Shown here: positions 40,127 to 53,327 of the stretch, piece after piece
Layout: each line of letters begins with the position of its first letter
Position numbering within the stretch: position 1 is the stretch's first letter
Assembly (NCBI GenBank): GCA_025093555.1
Contig: JAIWNF010000027.1
Location: 248,001 to 312,000 of the forward strand
Direction: 5' to 3'
DNA length: 64,000 nt
Source of the DNA: Circinella umbellata
Lineage: Eukaryota > Mucoromycota > Mucoromycetes > Mucorales > Lichtheimiaceae
The notes under the pieces: generated by a model
The model's database searches: none
The model's input: only the letters and a program-made list of their open reading frames with translations
Told to the model about the DNA's origin: nothing
Program-made: the position numbers and the translations under genes

Positions 40127-40931
40127 ATGAGCATCCATGGCAAGCTAGATGTAATTCAATCTTTGGACTCATTATTGTATTGTCATTTTGTATATACGTA
40201 TTTTCTCGATGCCAGTCTTCTTGTCCTGTTTTTTCGAATATTTCTTCAACTGGTAAAATTGTTTTCATTTCTTTGTGGAAAGAATAAAAAGAGAGATGAA
40301 GAAAGAAAAAGAAAATATTTAAATGGTTTAAAAATGGTTTGTTATTATTATTTTTACATTTAGCCATTATTATCACCAAGAGCACATGCACGAACATTAC
40401 GAACAGCAACAGGTGTAGCAACAGCTGAATTAGGCATTTGTTTTCTTATTCATGCTACATCAGAGCCTGGCCAACCTGGTATTCTGATTGACTTTGTTGG
40501 AAACCGTAAGCTTATATTATAAATACTAATATAAATATTAAACCATAGCAATTAATATCAATCGATTATAATTATATTTAGAATATCATTCAAGTCCTTT
40601 AAGAGTGATTATGTTGGATTTAATCATTTATGTGCTGCAAGTAGTACGGATATTTATTACTTCGAGTCTATCATCACAACTACCAGAGAACGGTACTGTC
40701 ACTACCTTACCCGTACCAGCACCCCTTGTATCTGCACTTGGTGCAGAAAGTCTTACTCTTATGTTACCATCTACCATACCTAATAATAATAATAATGACG
40801 ACAACGACAACGAGGATCCATTTTATCAACATGATTTAGTAGTTGATATTGGGTTAAGGACATCCATCGATAATGTATTACATTCATCATCTACAAGACA
40901 AGACGATCCAATAGACCAATTACCAGTATGA
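40127..40931 (+). CDS. DUF1746 family membrane protein
   Basis: Fungal membrane protein family of unknown biochemical role. Three exons, 40127-40252, 40364-40505 and 40582-40931, give 205 aa. Diagnostic parts are the N-terminal VIQSLDSLLYCHFVYTYFLD followed by a hydrophobic segment ASLLVLFFRIFLQL, then RAHARTLRTATGVATAELGI, ILIDFVGNQYHSSPLRV and MLDLIIYVLQVVRIFI. These fit the DUF1746 pattern of one N-terminal membrane helix, a polar loop with a DF(I/V)G motif and a second helix. The C-terminal tail is Asn/Asp-rich and hydrophilic. Introns are 111 and 76 nt. Confidence 0.82.
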
Positions 40932-40973
40932 AAAAGAGACCCCCATCACACATAATTTTTATACAAACATATA

Positions 40974-41045
<72 letters not shown>

Positions 41046-42238
41046 TTTGTTTATATTTTGTTATTGCTATTATTATATTATACATAAAATAAATAAGAGG
41101 TTCAGTTGGATTTTAAGTTGAAAAAAGGGAAAATTATAAAAAAGAAGGCAAATTAAACGGTTTTTTTTTGGTTGCTGATTCTTTCTTTATTATTGTTGTT
41201 TGGATGAGATATGAACGAAAAGCAAAATATGAATTCAAAGAAATAAAATAGGCTGTCAGTGGATGTTAAATATCAGTGTGTGGAATGGAACTAGTAATAA
41301 TAGCTTCTGGATGTCTTTTATATTTCTGCAACGTTATTCACATCACAAATGCCTCAGGATAATACAGGACTTTTTCAGAAGATAACTATTAGTACCATCT
41401 TAAGTCTGTATAGTATATGGTTCAGTCAACAGAGCTATTAATGAATAACATCATTTTCCAAGCGACCATTGATTTAGTAGTACTCAGGATTTTGCTTGTT
41501 TCTCATCAAACCCACATGCTATAGTTATATGGTATAATGAAGTATACCTCATTTGACATTCAATTATATACGTATATTTTTACATGAAGTTAATTTTTTT
41601 TATTCAATATACACATGATACATACTGCGAAGTAAATTATATAAGTTATTGTATCATTATTTTATATAAGATAACATCGAGGTACGTATACTTTAAATTT
41701 ACATATATGATAGGTAACGACACGTTGGCTTTCTTAATTACTCTAACAAGCAATTTTTTTTTATGTTAGTGGGAACTACACATAATCTGATAAAAGCAAA
41801 TAATGAACCTCTACGTATGGAAAAAAAATTAATAGGTTAAAGATAAGCAGAAGCATATATAACATAGTTAGTTGCCATGGATACAAATGGATTTTGTGTC
41901 ACTAAGTAACATTTCATTCTTATCCGTATAAAGCTCGAGTCATTATTTTTTAGCGAGAAATTAACATATGTACAATTTATTCAATATTAATTGTGTTATA
42001 ATAAAAATTAAGTAGTAATAATAAAAAAGCAGTGCGAGTGAGTGAGTAAATATGGAGATGAAATTGGTATAATATATATAATATATGATTCAAAACAGAC
42101 GAACATAAAAAAACGAAGTAAACAAAATATAACAAAAGAGAAGAATAGAAATAAAAGTAAAAAAAAAAAACGGAAGAGGGAGCTGAAATATATGTATAAT
42201 TTTAAACAATGGAAGGAGGATAAAAAAAAAGGTACAAT
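40932..42238. other. convergent intergenic region
   Basis: Between the DUF1746 gene (+) and the PPR gene (-). It starts with a compound microsatellite; the rest is AT-rich without coding signal. The A-rich part at 42040-42238 abuts the stop of the PPR gene and is probably its 3' UTR. Confidence 0.5.
40973..41042. repeat. compound microsatellite (CT)n(CA)n(TA)n
   Basis: About 70 bp in which a CT run passes directly into CA and then TA repeats. The same order of repeat types recurs at about 48535-48574 (CA then TA) and about 62866-62916 (TC/AC then TA). Confidence 0.9.
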
Positions 42239-45200
42239 TTAATCAAAGATTAAAGAAGCAACAGAAGCGACCACCTTTTCAGGAAATTGACGGCGCACCA
42301 TACGATCTAAAATGGATTTGGCTTTGCCTACCATGCTGTTATCAATATAGGCACGAACCATGGCTTCATAAGTACTTGGTTCACGAACTACCACACCAGC
42401 AGGACCAGCCTTATCATCAGACATGCGTTCAAACAATGCCTCCGCCTTATTCATCATTCCCTTTTGTCCATAACCTCGTAATAAAAGGTTTTCAATATAA
42501 GGCGAGCTACTCTTGTTGATTTGACGACACATTTGTTCATAGACCTTTTCAGCTTGATCCAAACGATTATTTTGAATTAACGTATCCAACATGGCTTGAT
42601 AAACAACTTCTTCTTCACCATTATTACGACGTTTGTTGTTGTTGTTCTTGACCATAGAAATTTGATTAAAAACCTTTTGAGCTGCCTCGACGTTATTTTG
42701 ACTGGTACCATAGGCATAAATTAATGTAGCATAATGAGTAGGTTGAGGACGAATATTATCCTTATCTTGCATTTCCTTGAGTAATGCATGTGCCTTGTCC
42801 ATATCATAAGGTGCCATCATACAATAAGCTTCCATTAATAACTTGTAAGTATGAGCCGAAGGAGAAATTTGACGACGACGCATTTCTTGGAAATAACCCA
42901 AAGCACGTTCTCGGTTAGGTTGCTGACGGACATAAAATTGGATCATATTGTTGAATGGACCAATACGAGGTTCTTGTCGTTGTAATTGAAGCATTTCATC
43001 AAATAAGCGGACAGCATGAGCTTCAGAACCAGCACGAACACAAGCAGAAATCACAGCACCATAAGTAATCGCATTGGGAGTCAACTTGAATAATCGTTGC
43101 ATTTCATCAAATAATCGAAGAGCAGGCTCTAATTTACGTGCTTTGGCTAACTTGGAAATTACCACGTTGTAAAAGAAAGTGGTAGGCTTGACATGATGAC
43201 GTTTGGCTTCATCATAAATAATCAAGGCATCGGTAGCTTCATCTGTAGTGCTTGCGCTTTGAGCGGTACCCAATAGAAGACTGGCATAAGCATTGCCATC
43301 AGGATATTGACCCATTTTCTTGATTTGATCATAATATTGTTTGGCTTGAACCATATTGCCTTGTTGAGCATAACCAATCAGGATACTATTGGTGGCCATA
43401 TAGACAGCACGTTGAGCGCGTTGAGATTCAAGGTGTTCTTGAAATGCTTGGATACTTAATGTATACATGATTTGTGCATCATCCAAATGACCTTGTTTGC
43501 CTGTTAATGCAATAGCATCACGAATAGGTTCAGGAGATGGAACAAGACCAACTGACACAATTTGATCACGTAAAATGGATACAGCATTACTTGTTTCACC
43601 ACGAACTACAGCACGCACCACATCCTTAGATAAAGCATCAGCAGTCGATTTTTGAACATCTTCTTGTTGCTTTTGCTCTTGAGATGTTGTAGAATTTGGA
43701 CAAAGAGCCATTGATAATGATTGTGGATCAAATGCAGCCTTCCATTCAGAAGCTTCTTGGGTATTACCAGCCGCTTGTAATCGAGAAAGAACACGTAAAA
43801 CAACATCTTGGCAAAGTGCTAAACCATTATCTGACGTACGCATTGTGCTCACCAAGTCTAAAACAAATTCAGCAAATGGGAAGTCATCTTCAGTCAATAC
43901 CAATGCAGCTTCATACAAAATATGGAAATCTCTTGGACTTGAAACACAGTTACGTTCTTGTGGATGATGACGATAGCTATACGTAAGAGGGCGAGCAAGA
44001 GATACAGGAATCGAAGTGAATGAAGAAGTAGACGAAGCAGAAACAATAGTGCGCACAACGGTAAAAATGGGAGCGAACCGACTATCGTTTGTACGCATGA
44101 CACAATCCACAATTTGAGTAGCTGCTTGAATAAGACGAGTCAATGCCTTTTGTAATGAGCGAGATGACATGGCTTCAATAACTTGTTTAAGTGCACCAAT
44201 AGCTTCAGGGACTTGTTCCTTGTTAGCAAAATAAATCACCACACGTTCAGATAAGACAGCATCTGGTTCCAAACCAGCCATACGCATATCTTCCACCACT
44301 TCCAAAGCTTTATCTGAGCGATCATTTTTTAAACATAACAAGGCATAATTGGCCAAGTTACCATAAGCCTTGCTTAAATCTGTCTTGATCAATTGATTGT
44401 AAATACCAGTAGCCTTCTCAAATGTATTGGTTTGACAATAAGCAGATAAAATAGGACCATAACTACTTGAATCCGGTTGAACAGTCATGGTAGCCACTAA
44501 TTGTTTGGCAAGATCCATATCCCCCTGAGCACAATAATGACGAATAATAGCATTGTATGGAATAGTGGTCACCTTGACTTGAGCCGCTGGCATATCATGA
44601 CGTACAACATGAAGTGCTTCTTCCACAAGTCCGCATTTCAAATAAGCATCCACAAGAGCACTATAGACATGACAACAAGGACTTGAATTCTCCATGGTAA
44701 TAAATTCGGTAAAATAATGACGTGCTGATTCGATATCACCACTTCGACCAAAAAGATTTACGAGAGCTGCAAAAGTGATACTTGTCTTGGGCATAGTGTT
44801 GACTGTCATTTGGTGATAAATTCGCAAAGCACTTTCTTTGTCACCATGATGGGAAAAAACACGAAGTAATTGGTTAAAAACGTCTACTTGAAGTTCGTTG
44901 ACACATTCATTTTGAATGGCAGTGTTGAATAATCCAAGTGCTTTGTCTGCATTGCCTTCCAATTGTAAAGAAGTAATGTCGTTGTGATGATGTTGATCAT
45001 TACCAGCACGATCGGACTGACGGCGAAGCATAGCAACAGTTTTTTGTACTTCAATATCACGTTTACATAAAGCACGAATAAGGATTGAAAGAGTATTACC
45101 AGTTGCATATAACGAATTGGACTTGATCATTTCTTCATATACTATAATAACCACAATAAAATTTAGCCAACTTTTGTTACGTAAATTATAAAAAGTACAA

Positions 45201-45841
45201 AAAAAAATGAAGTTCTTACCATGAAGCATTTGTGTTAAAGGTGATCCTTCACGACGTAAACATGCATGAGATTCAAGCATAATAGCATATGCTTGTTCAG
45301 AAAGTATATAGCCTTGTCGTTTAATCGAAGAAAATTCAGACATGACAGACTTTAAATTGCCTTCGCGCTTTGCAGCAAGTAATCGTTCTTCAGCAACGCG
45401 TGCTTCATCAGATGAAGTGAGATGTTGTGGTACTGTAAGTGGTGATGGAGGGGGAGTTGGAAGTAAAGCTTCCATCGGATGAAGATTTTCTTCTTTATCC
45501 ATTAGAGTTGTACTTGTATGATGAGCACGAGCAGATGTAGCCTTGGTTAACATATCGTTCTTATCCCAATTTTGATCAGGCTCTTGTTGTTGCTTTTGTT
45601 GTTTATAATGTTTAGTGGGAATATTGGATGATGTTGAAGAAGAAGATGAGGATGAAGAAATACGCCGTTTGTTATTATTTTTTTGACGTTGACGACGTTG
45701 ACGACGATTATTGTTATGTTTAGATGATGATGATGAAGAAGAAGAAGATGAAATAGATGATGATGATGATGATGAACAAATAGATGAAGATGATGACATG
45801 GTATTATTATTAATGTTATAGTTGATACAAGACATATGCAT
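42239..45841 (-). CDS. large pentatricopeptide repeat (PPR) protein
   Basis: PPR proteins bind RNA, usually in mitochondria. Two exons, 45841-45220 and 45141-42239, give 1174 aa from the first ATG. The N-terminal ~90 residues are very Ser-rich with Arg/Lys/Asn clusters and carry no clear mitochondrial presequence; a later ATG (45799) is an alternative start. From about residue 150 the protein is built of PPR motifs, for example YSALVDAYLKCGLVEEALHV, FYNVVISKLAKARKLEPALR, TYGAVISACVRAGSEAHAVR and TYKLLMEAYCMMAPYDMDKA, with at least 15 repeats in three blocks. The 78-nt intron is a multiple of three and has no stop, so unspliced RNA would still be read through. The RNA target cannot be predicted. 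Confidence 0.88.
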   Translation of the reverse strand: MHMSCINYNINNNTMSSSSSICSSSSSSSISSSSSSSSSSKHNNNRRQRRQRQKNNNKRRISSSSSSSSTSSNIPTKHYKQQKQQQEPDQNWDKNDMLTKATSARAHHTSTTLMDKEENLHPMEALLPTPPPSPLTVPQHLTSSDEARVAEERLLAAKREGNLKSVMSEFSSIKRQGYILSEQAYAIMLESHACLRREGSPLTQMLHGKNFIFFCTFYNLRNKSWLNFIVVIIVYEEMIKSNSLYATGNTLSILIRALCKRDIEVQKTVAMLRRQSDRAGNDQHHHNDITSLQLEGNADKALGLFNTAIQNECVNELQVDVFNQLLRVFSHHGDKESALRIYHQMTVNTMPKTSITFAALVNLFGRSGDIESARHYFTEFITMENSSPCCHVYSALVDAYLKCGLVEEALHVVRHDMPAAQVKVTTIPYNAIIRHYCAQGDMDLAKQLVATMTVQPDSSSYGPILSAYCQTNTFEKATGIYNQLIKTDLSKAYGNLANYALLCLKNDRSDKALEVVEDMRMAGLEPDAVLSERVVIYFANKEQVPEAIGALKQVIEAMSSRSLQKALTRLIQAATQIVDCVMRTNDSRFAPIFTVVRTIVSASSTSSFTSIPVSLARPLTYSYRHHPQERNCVSSPRDFHILYEAALVLTEDDFPFAEFVLDLVSTMRTSDNGLALCQDVVLRVLSRLQAAGNTQEASEWKAAFDPQSLSMALCPNSTTSQEQKQQEDVQKSTADALSKDVVRAVVRGETSNAVSILRDQIVSVGLVPSPEPIRDAIALTGKQGHLDDAQIMYTLSIQAFQEHLESQRAQRAVYMATNSILIGYAQQGNMVQAKQYYDQIKKMGQYPDGNAYASLLLGTAQSASTTDEATDALIIYDEAKRHHVKPTTFFYNVVISKLAKARKLEPALRLFDEMQRLFKLTPNAITYGAVISACVRAGSEAHAVRLFDEMLQLQRQEPRIGPFNNMIQFYVRQQPNRERALGYFQEMRRRQISPSAHTYKLLMEAYCMMAPYDMDKAHALLKEMQDKDNIRPQPTHYATLIYAYGTSQNNVEAAQKVFNQISMVKNNNNKRRNNGEEEVVYQAMLDTLIQNNRLDQAEKVYEQMCRQINKSSSPYIENLLLRGYGQKGMMNKAEALFERMSDDKAGPAGVVVREPSTYEAMVRAYIDNSMVGKAKSILDRMVRRQFPEKVVASVASLIFD

Positions 45842-46121
45842 GATTATAAAAAAAAGAAATAAGTTGTGTGTGTGTGTGTGATATATAAAACAAAAAGAAA
45901 AGTGATAAAGGTTATAAAATAAAAAGAAAGATGTTTAGGATCTTATATTTATATAATAAGATCCCAGGATCGAAAATTGTTATTATCTGATGGTATAAAA
46001 AAGCGTGCGTGTATATGTATCATCATCAGGTTTCTCCCCCCTTTCTCTGTTCTGAAGGGCAAAAAGTGGTGGGGAAGAATTAAATGAGCCAATCAGAGAA
46101 AAGAAAAAGAGGGGTTTATTC

Positions 46122-48535
46122 ATATCTGATCGATGTGTATAATTTCTTTGTTCTCCTCTCCCCCCACCCCCCGAAAGTAAAATTCGGAAAGTTAGCCAGC
46201 TAAAAAAAATAGTCTTTATCAGATTTGGCTATCTCTCCAGCCTTTTTTTACACACGCAATCCTATTTTTTTAAACCCCAAGTTCATTTTTCCTTGCGTAA
46301 CCCTTAAAAAAATAATCTTCAGATGATATCAAATTATAATTGACTTTTTCTTTTAATTTTTTATCTGATCTCCTTCAAAAGAAAGCCATTTATTATATCA
46401 ACTAAATTTTACTACTAAATAGATTTTAAGCTATAGAAACAAAATGAGTAAAAAGATTCTTCGAATTTTATGTATAACTTTCAAGAATAAAAAGCTCTAT
46501 GCAATAATACTTTTTGTTGTTTTATAAACCAAACATCTGATAATAAATATTAGTTGTTGTATAATGTTCTTTGTTTGCTATCCAGACCATCTCCCCCCAC
46601 CACCCCGCACACATCATAATAACAAACATGATTACGTGCATCAATATTATTAACACAAACTTGTTTTCTCTCAGTCTTCTCACCTGGCTTCTATTCAACC
46701 TCCCCCCACTTTTTCCTTTTCTGTCTACAACCGATAGTTCCGGCTATAAACTAAAAGGTCTGTTCGCTAAAAATGCTAGCGTAGCTTTTCCTCCGCCAAA
46801 GTTGGATTTATTGTTAATCATGCGATAATGATATTATAATACCACATTATCGATCGTGAAATATCATGATCGGTTTTTTTTAATATTCTAAACCCTCTTG
46901 TTTTATTTAATATAATTTTGAGCACGTCATAAAAAAAAGAGAGATATATATCCTTTGAAAACGTAATTATGCTACGTACAGTATTCTGTTTTTTTTATTG
47001 AAATATATCTAAGTATAAAGACAAACGAAAATCGCAATAATATTTAAAGTGGTACAAATAAGTGATTACTGTGGATAACTTATTTTCTATTAATATATTT
47101 TCTTATAAGAGATTGCGGATGGTAAAGTTAATGCAAACCATGTGCGTTAAAATAAAATTTTCGTGTTTTATCAGATTGCTCTGTATGCCAATCCATACAA
47201 ATTGTTGACATAATAAACGTTACACCAATTCAAGATCTGATAAAAGCCCTATAAAAAAATAAACTCGGTTAATATACACAATAATCATTTTTCCTTGAAT
47301 TCTCGACCATGATGATTCAATCGTTACTTATCAGACAATATAACACTTATTCAATAAGAAAAATAAACACCTGATATGGCTAATAATTAGATTGTTAGTT
47401 TACTTTTTGTTATATCATTTCAAAGCGATTATTTATTCTACGTACAACAGTTTTTTTTTTCTTTTATTTTTGTATATAATAGCTCATCACTAACATATAA
47501 TTGATAAATATATTACAAGATCAACAACAATAATCCGCAAATCCCCGGATTATTATATATGTATACCTACCCATTATTGTTTTTATCATTATACGTAATA
47601 AAACAACAATTGATATCAAAGAGTGCACATATAGTATATTGTTTGTTGTTGTTGTATAAAAGAAGTAAATTAAAATATATAAGGAAGGGGGAAAACAAGA
47701 AAAAATATAATAACTGATAAAAACCACTGATTGTTAGCAAATTATCAGATCCACTTAGCATATAATATTTTTCTCTCCCACATTCTTTGCCTTAACCCCC
47801 ACCCTTTGCAGATGTATATAAATAACAGAGGGTGTGTGAAGATCTGATAAATTGATAGGTATTCACTGATCAAAGATCAGTGCAGTTACGTATTAATATT
47901 ATTATTTAGCATATCATTCAGCACGGGTTTCTTATGTCTTTATATTCCCATGCTATAATAGTATTTAATATTCAGAACAAAAATGGGACATTCTTAAAAA
48001 ATTGGGGAAAAAAAAGAGGAAATACATAAATATAGAATAATAGATCTGATCGATCAACCATTTACTCATAAATTGTTTCGGATTTAAATGAGTGGTGCTA
48101 TCATATCCGATATATCTAAATAAATAGACGCTTGGACCATTATCTTTAATTTTGCTTGATTTGTCAAAGATCTTACATACAGTTTTTAACAAAAGAATCT
48201 TGATTAACGAAAAAGATAAAACTTCAAATATTTTGTTATAATACAAACATCAATCTTCTACATACTACGTATTATCTTAAAAATGCTTATAATTCCTTCT
48301 ATGCTATTGCACGTGTCGTATGTATTTCTATTAAAAATATGACAGCATTTTTTTTCTGGCTAATCTAATTATATGGTAATCTTATTTTTTGGGTTTTTTT
48401 TATTCACTTATGTGACACAATGACTTTCGCGCACATACACAAATTTACTCTTCCCATGATGAATTTTGACATTAACAAATCAATGAAGAAATGTCTCAAA
48501 CTATCTCTATTTATTTACAATTTTTTTTTGCTGAA

Positions 48536-48574
<39 letters not shown>

Positions 48575-48812
48575 GTCTGAATATGAATGCTATTATATAC
48601 TATGTTTTATAAAATTAAAAACAAAAAAAAGCGATAAATGTATTGCGTATGGAGATACAAAAGGAATATATTTTAACAATAAATAATGCGTTTTACAAAA
48701 TATTTAAAGATAAGTAATTATTTGATATTATGTTTTATTGGATGAAACAATCCACATTGTCATTATTATCACCGATCCACTGATAGGGTGAATAACACCA
48801 TAATCTGATAAG
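46122..48812. promoter_or_regulatory. cluster of TCTGATA (GATA-type) motifs
   Basis: Eight exact TCTGATA/TATCAGA heptamers are seen at 46217, 46536, 47169, 47236, 47329, 47743, 47843 and 48804. Near matches TCTGATC are at 46125, 46364 and 48045. They occur in both orientations and often extend to ATCTGATAA. For this base composition about one exact copy would be expected in 2.7 kb. GATA-factor binding is the natural reading, but the regulated gene is unknown. Confidence 0.5.
48535..48574. repeat. (CA)n(TA)n microsatellite
   Basis: About 26 bp of CA repeat running straight into about 14 bp of TA repeat, followed by TAGTCTG. Confidence 0.9.
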
Positions 48813-49527
48813 ATTTACCTTTTCCCTTATCATATTACCTAAAATCAATATCGGATCCGTTTATATGATTTTCACTTGAAATTAAAGTTCATATTAGGTA
48901 GTTAAATAAACAATACGTAAGTACTTTGTTATACTTTATTAGATAAGTACCAAAGCAAATGTTATTTACGCACACATATTTACAGCCACGTGCATCTAGT
49001 AGTATCAGGTGTGATGGTAATAAAAAAAATAAACTTTTTTCATATATTATTTTACGTATAATTCATTTTTCATGCAAAAATAGTTAATAGTAAGTTACTC
49101 ATTTTATTTCATATTGGAGTCTTTTTTTTCCGTTACCTTAGTGACAAATACATATAATACTCAAAATCGCATAGCAACCAACATTTTGATTTTTTTTCTA
49201 TATATAATTAATTAGTGAATTATATCAGTGAATGAAAAGAAAAATTCCATTCGCAATTATATAAACTTTTCTTTTATCAATAAATGGCCCTAAAAAATGT
49301 GGTCAGCAAGACCAAAAAAAAAAAGTATTTTTTATTCATCCAAAATTTTGACGCTTATACAAAATTCCTGGGGAATAAATTGAGGAAAGGGGAAAAATAT
49401 AAGTGCTCTTAAATCGTCCATGAATAACAGTGGATGTCTGACTTGCACCTATGATAAATGAATATATAACAGTTAAATTATTGATAAGATTTTTTGGTTT
49501 ACTTTACACGTATGCTCATCACCTTGG

Positions 49528-50455
49528 TTACTTAAAATACATACCATACGAACGGAGTGATGGCGAAACCAAACTAAATTTCTCATCCAGTTGGAATTTA
49601 CTGGTTGTAGTTGCTGATGTTGTGGTGGTGAGAGAAGGGTTATATGGTGGTAATGGTATACGGTCGAGTGATAATAGAGTTGCTGTACCTGCCAGTCCAA
49701 TACCGGTTGCAGCAACCGAATCTCGATTAAAAGTGGTATAACCTGCTTTCACTGCGGGACACTCAGGGTTCGTGCAGATGAGTGCACCGTGTGATGTTTT
49801 CTTCTTTTTCCCATTCTTGACAATATTTGGCGGTAATAGTTCCAAGGGCGAGAAACAAAAAGCGCATGTTTGACTAGATCTGTGTTCGTTCTGTAAACCA
49901 ACAGCCGTTGAATGATAATGTGCACTTTGAAACTTCTTTCCACCTCTTCTTGGTCGTCCTTTAAGAAAAGTGTTAAAACCCTTTCCTGCAAGTCCAATCC
50001 TATCAATACAAAAAAAAACACATTCATGTCAATTTCTTAATCTCATTTAACAATATTACATAAAAATAATATGATGAATAAAATAATAAAAGTAAGCTTA
50101 CAGCATCATGACGGTAACTTCTTTTTTCTTCAAATACAATTTATCGGCTGCTACCTTTTTCACGTAGCTTAGGCTTTTCAAAGCTATAGATCAGTTATCT
50201 GGTCTAACAATAGTATTATATATTCATCGTTCACATCAATCACTGACTTTTCGATGACATTTGTATATATAACAATATCTCGAACGGTTTAGTCACCCAA
50301 TAGTTGACCATAAATTTCCTCTTTTCAATTCAAGCACTACAACTTAAGGTTCTATTCTAGGCAGGAAGACGTTCTTAACATTTTGGTTTGTTTTTACTAC
50401 CGAACGGTTTACCAGTACCGCGCTTCTCTGGCGAAGACACGTCGTTGTTATCCAT
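49528..50455 (-). pseudogene. Fanzor (eukaryotic TnpB-like RNA-guided nuclease) relic, internally deleted
   Basis: Two exons, 50183-50102 and 49999-about 49545, join in frame. The product has a basic segment (SLSYVKKVAADKLYLKKKEV) and VTVMMLIGLAGKGFN, then GRPRRGGKKFQSAHYHSTAV. The RuvC-II-like element is NEHRSSQTCAFCF (Glu and first CxxC). The second zinc pair is CTNPEC, and the RuvC-III-like Asp is in FNRDSVAATGIGLAG. This order (Glu, CxxC, Cys pair, NRD, then a short tail) is the C-terminal signature of Fanzor/TnpB proteins. At 50455-50375 a start-like fragment MDNNDVSSPEKRGTGKPFGS may be the original N-terminus. The central region with the RuvC-I Asp is missing, so the protein should be inactive. 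Ends of the element were not found. TRM8 lies about 300 bp away on the opposite strand. Confidence 0.72.
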
Positions 50456-50758
50456 ATTATAACAAGAGGGAAAAACCTGTGTTGTATAAAAAAAAAAAGA
50501 AAATTCCATACGCGCATAAACGATCTTAGTACAAATAAGCTCAGGTCGCCCACATAGACGTTAAATCATGATTTCATTGGCTGAATTGTTGCTTAACTTG
50601 TAAAATGATTGGCGCCAGATACTTTGACACCGCCACTAATTATTTTTTCTATTTGGATCTCCACAATTTTTTTTTTCAAACAAAAAAAAAAGGTTGCTTG
50701 TCAATTTTAAGGTTGTTTCTCCTTTCAACGGCATAAAACACACACACAACAAAAAAAA

Positions 50759-52012
<1,254 letters not shown>

Positions 52013-52136
52013 TAAAACGTGTACATAATCAATATATTTCATTTTTTTTGGGGGGGGGGAGATAAGCAAGGGAACAAGAATTCATTTATGAGGTATTGCA
52101 AAGGAAAATCATGAAAATCTCGAGTGGAAGGGAGAG

Positions 52137-53327
52137 CTATCCAGTTAGATTTTTTGATAATGCCATGGCACTGAAATCATAGGATTTTGAATCTCGTGCA
52201 ATGTATTCGAGTAGTACTTTTGATGTAGCCTATTTTATAAACAATATAGATACACAAATATAAGATAACTTCTTCTTTGAATAAAAGGCGGTGTATTATT
52301 ATTATTATTACCCGAGCAAAATCTTCACATGGTCCATGAGAAATGGGAAAAGCTTTTGATCCATCCAATTCATAAAGTTGCCCATCTATTTTTGTGAAAC
52401 ATACATAGTAATGTCGATCCGAATCATCTGTACGTGGCTTATGTCATATAGTGAGATCATTAGATACATAGTTATATATATATCTTCTTTTTAATACCTT
52501 GGTTTGTCCACTTAAAGCTGCACTTTTATGAACAGTTGCTAACTTTTCATTTGTTTCCAATAATTCGGCACGTTCTTTAATTGACATTTTTTCAGCCTTC
52601 GTAGCAATATCATGAAACAAACCAGGACCTAAAATAATAAAATATATATTACGTACTTTATAGTTAGTTGTATAATATTGATAAAAGAAGAATTATATTT
52701 ACGTACCTAAGAGTTGTTTATTATTAGCAAGTGCATGAATTAATGCCATCATACCACAAGCATTGCCAATTGTTTGTTTAAAGTAAGTAACACTATCACT
52801 TATATCTTGACCCTGACTAATTAATTTTTCTTTTTCTTCTTGTCTAAATTGTTTGGAAATATCATTGACAGGATATAAAAAAATTATAGCAGTCGTAGAT
52901 TTAGGAATCATAGAAGGTTCATCGAAACCTGTTGCGTTTTTATAAAAAAAAGGTTTGTTTTGTTATCATATCATGATATGGTTGGGTAGTTTGATTATTT
53001 TACCATAAATATCATGGAAATTCCATTCTTGATCAACACCATTTTCATGGATCATCTATAATAAATAATAATAATAATAGTAGTAGCTTATATATTAATG
53101 ATAGAAAAACTATTGATATTTAGTTAAGTAATAGACCTTATTCCACACCTATTAAAAAAAGGGGAAGGATTGGTTACTGCTTTTTGTCATTCAAATATTT
53201 TATAAAGTACTTTATAAAATACCAGTTTTATTTATAATTGTAAATTTACATCTGGATTAGATTCAAGTCGAATCCACATTTGTTTTGGTCGTTGTTCCAA
53301 AGTTGAATCAGTTGTAGTTGGTTCCAT
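52137..53327 (-). CDS. ubiquitin C-terminal hydrolase, UCHL3-like (copy 1)
   Basis: Cysteine protease (peptidase family C12) that removes small adducts from ubiquitin C-termini. Seven exons: 53327-53250, 53148-53137, 53055-53004, 52928-52707, 52628-52498, 52437-52312, 52229-52137; 237 aa. Active-site residues are all present: Gln and Cys in [20 protein letters not shown], His in HYYVCFTKIDG, Asp in LYELDG. Exon 2 is only 12 nt and encodes VWNK. This is the most divergent of three tandem copies: DEPSMIPKSTTAIIF replaces the usual PELLxxVPRPVxAxxF type, and FPISHG replaces FPINHG. It is followed downstream by convergent TRM8. Confidence 0.93.

Larger units (their letters stand above)
45842..49527. 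other. long intergenic region upstream of the PPR gene
   Basis: 3.7 kb without an acceptable gene. Near 46020-46200 there are C-rich and T-rich tracts (CTCCCCCC type) typical of a promoter/leader for the minus-strand PPR gene. The rest is AT-rich but unusually rich in TCTGATA/TATCAGA sites. Short open frames here (for example 46571-46828) lack protein-like composition. Confidence 0.5.

Noticed and set aside
40127..40363. Treating the first DUF1746 exon as a separate 78-aa gene
   Set aside because: The frame past 40252 is intron (GTAAAA donor); splicing to 40364 restores the DUF1746 pattern.
46571..46828. Plus-strand open frame upstream of the PPR gene
   Set aside because: His/Ile/Leu-rich translation of pyrimidine-rich promoter-like DNA; no domain or splice support.
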